Program-made: the position numbers and the translations under genes
Shown here: in pieces, positions 5,589 to 7,246 of the stretch
How the letters are laid out: the number at the start of each line of letters is the position of its first letter
Numbering within the stretch: the stretch's first letter is position 1
Notes under the pieces: model-generated
What the model was told of the DNA's origin: nothing
What the model saw: the letters and a program-made list of their open reading frames with translations, nothing else
Databases searched by the model: none
Assembly (NCBI GenBank): GCA_029776465.1
Contig: JAKOTC010000004.1
Span: 1-7,246, forward strand
Source of the DNA: Bacillota bacterium
GTDB lineage: Bacteria > Bacillota > Clostridia > Oscillospirales > JAKOTC01
Direction of reading: 5' to 3'
DNA length: 7,246 nucleotides

Positions 5589-7246
5589 ATGTCATTCATT
5601 GCCTTTTTTATTCTTTATCCGCTGGCTGCGGCACTGGTATTGTCATTGATGAAAAAACACAGTAAAATGCGCACCGCTTTTATTAGTTTAAGCTGTGCGC
5701 TGATTGTTGCTTCGGTGATCTGTTTTACCGTGACCAGCCTTGTCAGCGGAAAAGATGTTTCCTATCTGACCCGGTCCGACATCGTAGATGGACTGATGCT
5801 GGCGGTTGAAATCGGGATTTGCGGTTTACTGGTGTATTTTGCTTTTCGATATAAAAAGTATTACATCGCATTGCTATCCGTTCTCCAAACCGGTATGATT
5901 GCTTGGCTGGAACTGTCGGGAAACAGCTATTCCGAAGTCAGCCGGATATTAGTAGACAAGTTGACGCTGATGATGTCTTTGATTATCGGAGTGGTTGGAA
6001 GCCTGATTGTGGTCTATGCCGTGGGTTATATGAAGGATTATCACCATCATCACAAAGAAGTCGACGATCGGTCGGGCTTTTTTTTCGCCATTCTGTTTGT
6101 TTTCTTGGGCGCCATGTTCGGGCTTGTTTTCTCCAACAACCTGCTTTGGATGTATCTTTTCTGGGAAATCACCAGCGTTTCTTCCTTCCTGCTGATCGGT
6201 TACAGCAAAACCAAGGAAGCCATTAAAAATTCCTTCAAAGCCCTGTGGATGAATCTGCTGGGAGGCTTGGGATTTGCCGTGGCCATCCTTTACAGCGCTC
6301 TGGCTTTGCATATTACCGACCTGGCAAGCCTGGTCAAAGCGGGAACGGGAACAGAGATTGCTTTTATTCCTGTAATCCTGCTGGCCTTTGCGGGACTGAC
6401 CAAAAGCGCGCAGCTGCCCTTTTCCAGCTGGCTGCTGGGGGCGATGGTGGCTCCCACCCCGACCTCCGCAATGCTTCACTCGGCCACAATGGTCAAGGCG
6501 GGGGTTTATCTGCTGATCCGGCTGGCTCCCACTTTTACCGGCAATTTGACCGGCTTTATGGTGTCCACCATCGGGGGATTTACCTTTCTGTCCGCGTCGC
6601 TGCTGGCCATTTCCCAGAGTGACGGCAAGAAGGTTCTGGCCTATTCCACGGTGTCCAACCTGGGTCTGATTACGGCCTGTGCCGGGGTGGGGATGCATGA
6701 ATCTGTCTGGGCGGGAATTTTGCTGATGATGTTCCACGCGGTTTCCAAATCGCTGATGTTTCTTTCGGTGGGTGCGGTGGAAAACAGCATCGGCAGCCGA
6801 AATATCGAGGACATGCACGGCTTGATTGTCAAGCTGCCCAAACTGGCCTTTGTTATGATTGTCGGCATTGCGGGAATGTTTCTTGCGCCCTTTGGAATGC
6901 TGATCTCCAAATGGGCTGCGCTGAAAGCCTTTGTGGATTCGGATAGCCTGCTGATGGTGGTTTTCCTGGTTTTCGGCAGTGCCGCCACCCTTTTCTACTG
7001 GACCAAATGGCTGGGCAAGCTGGTGGCCGTGGTGCACAATTCCGAGCAGCGTCCCAATACAACCGGAAAGGGCGAGTGGTTCTCCCTTTTGGTGCATGCC
7101 ATTTTGATGATCTCCCTCTGCGTGACCTTCCCTCTGGCTTCCACCTATATTGTGGAGCCCTTTCTGGAAGGGATGTTCCATGATGTGATCCCCGCGGTAA
7201 TCAGCAGCGGAAACATGAACATTATGATGATCATGCTTTGTGCCAT
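5589..7246 (+). CDS. NuoL/MrpA/EchA-family ion-translocating membrane subunit (partial, open at right edge)
   Basis: The frame is open for 552 codons from ATG 5589 (GGTGGAG ends 4 nt upstream) to the window edge with no stop. It encodes a very hydrophobic antiporter-like subunit that moves H+ or Na+ across the cytoplasmic membrane. Core features, with E. coli NuoL equivalents by family knowledge: Glu193 in LFWEITSVSSFLLIGY (TM5 Glu); Lys272 in GLTKSAQLPFSSWLLGAM (TM7 Lys); His297 and Lys303 in LHSATMVKAGVYLLIR, where the Lys is MrpA/Hyf/Ech-like and complex I NuoL has Thr; DGKKVLAYST (345-354); His383 and Lys387 in FHAVSKSLMF; and Lys441 in FGMLISKW. The segment VGAVENSIGSRNIEDMHGL (394-412) resembles the EchA/CooM/HyfB side of the family. 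My best hypothesis is EchA of an Ech-type hydrogenase, with MrpA or a respiratory-complex NuoL as alternatives. Length to the edge is already near 550; family members are about 600-660. An odd run of four His sits at 152-155. Confidence 0.9.
   Translation, partial: MSFIAFFILYPLAAALVLSLMKKHSKMRTAFISLSCALIVASVICFTVTSLVSGKDVSYLTRSDIVDGLMLAVEIGICGLLVYFAFRYKKYYIALLSVLQTGMIAWLELSGNSYSEVSRILVDKLTLMMSLIIGVVGSLIVVYAVGYMKDYHHHHKEVDDRSGFFFAILFVFLGAMFGLVFSNNLLWMYLFWEITSVSSFLLIGYSKTKEAIKNSFKALWMNLLGGLGFAVAILYSALALHITDLASLVKAGTGTEIAFIPVILLAFAGLTKSAQLPFSSWLLGAMVAPTPTSAMLHSATMVKAGVYLLIRLAPTFTGNLTGFMVSTIGGFTFLSASLLAISQSDGKKVLAYSTVSNLGLITACAGVGMHESVWAGILLMMFHAVSKSLMFLSVGAVENSIGSRNIEDMHGLIVKLPKLAFVMIVGIAGMFLAPFGMLISKWAALKAFVDSDSLLMVVFLVFGSAATLFYWTKWLGKLVAVVHNSEQRPNTTGKGEWFSLLVHAILMISLCVTFPLASTYIVEPFLEGMFHDVIPAVISSGNMNIMMIMLCA

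Noticed and set aside
5949..7181. A 410-codon minus-strand open frame opposite the NuoL-like gene
   Set aside because: Its protein is dominated by Gln, His, Gly and Asn with no membrane segments or motifs. It is the antisense shadow of a strongly supported membrane protein frame.

Overview
The window looks like a chromosomal segment from a Gram-positive anaerobe of the Clostridia, plausibly an Oscillospiraceae/Ruminococcaceae-type organism. This is an inference. It rests on strong purine-rich Shine-Dalgarno sites, near-consensus sigma-A promoters, a TCS plus MacB-type ABC cassette, a clostridial-style Cys-rich TcdA, and an Ech/Mrp-like NuoL homologue. I see no mobile element, CRISPR array, rRNA or tRNA.

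Layout. From 1 to about 3.4 kb is one minus-strand operon, transcribed right to left: OmpR-family response regulator (2723-3394), sensor histidine kinase (1652-2735, broken by a frameshift near 2504), FtsX/MacB-type ABC permease (154-1575), then the ATPase (1-143, cut by the window edge). The genes overlap or are closely spaced. A sigma-A promoter (3462-3491) lies upstream, and closer to the gene is a second candidate: an extended -10 element preceded by a tandem PhoP-like direct repeat (3415-3447). The cassette probably senses an envelope or peptide stress and makes an ABC exporter in response.

Next, also on the minus strand, come two single-gene units with their own promoters. tcdA (3571-4332) is the tRNA ct6A-forming dehydratase and has a clear terminator at 3525-3553. 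A pyridoxal/pyridoxamine kinase gene (4463-5320) has a near-consensus promoter and is followed by a 14-bp perfect hairpin.

A 268-bp divergent intergenic region separates the kinase gene from a plus-strand gene that starts at 5589 and runs off the right edge. It encodes at least 552 residues of a NuoL/MrpA/EchA-family ion-translocating membrane subunit. The sequence resembles the large antiporter-like subunit of Ech-type [NiFe] hydrogenases, so the rest of such a complex may follow outside the window.

Most of this is recognisable housekeeping and regulatory material. I did not find a convincing undescribed system. The points most worth a second look are the broken kinase frame, the promoter architecture ahead of the response regulator, and the identity of the complex beginning at the right edge.
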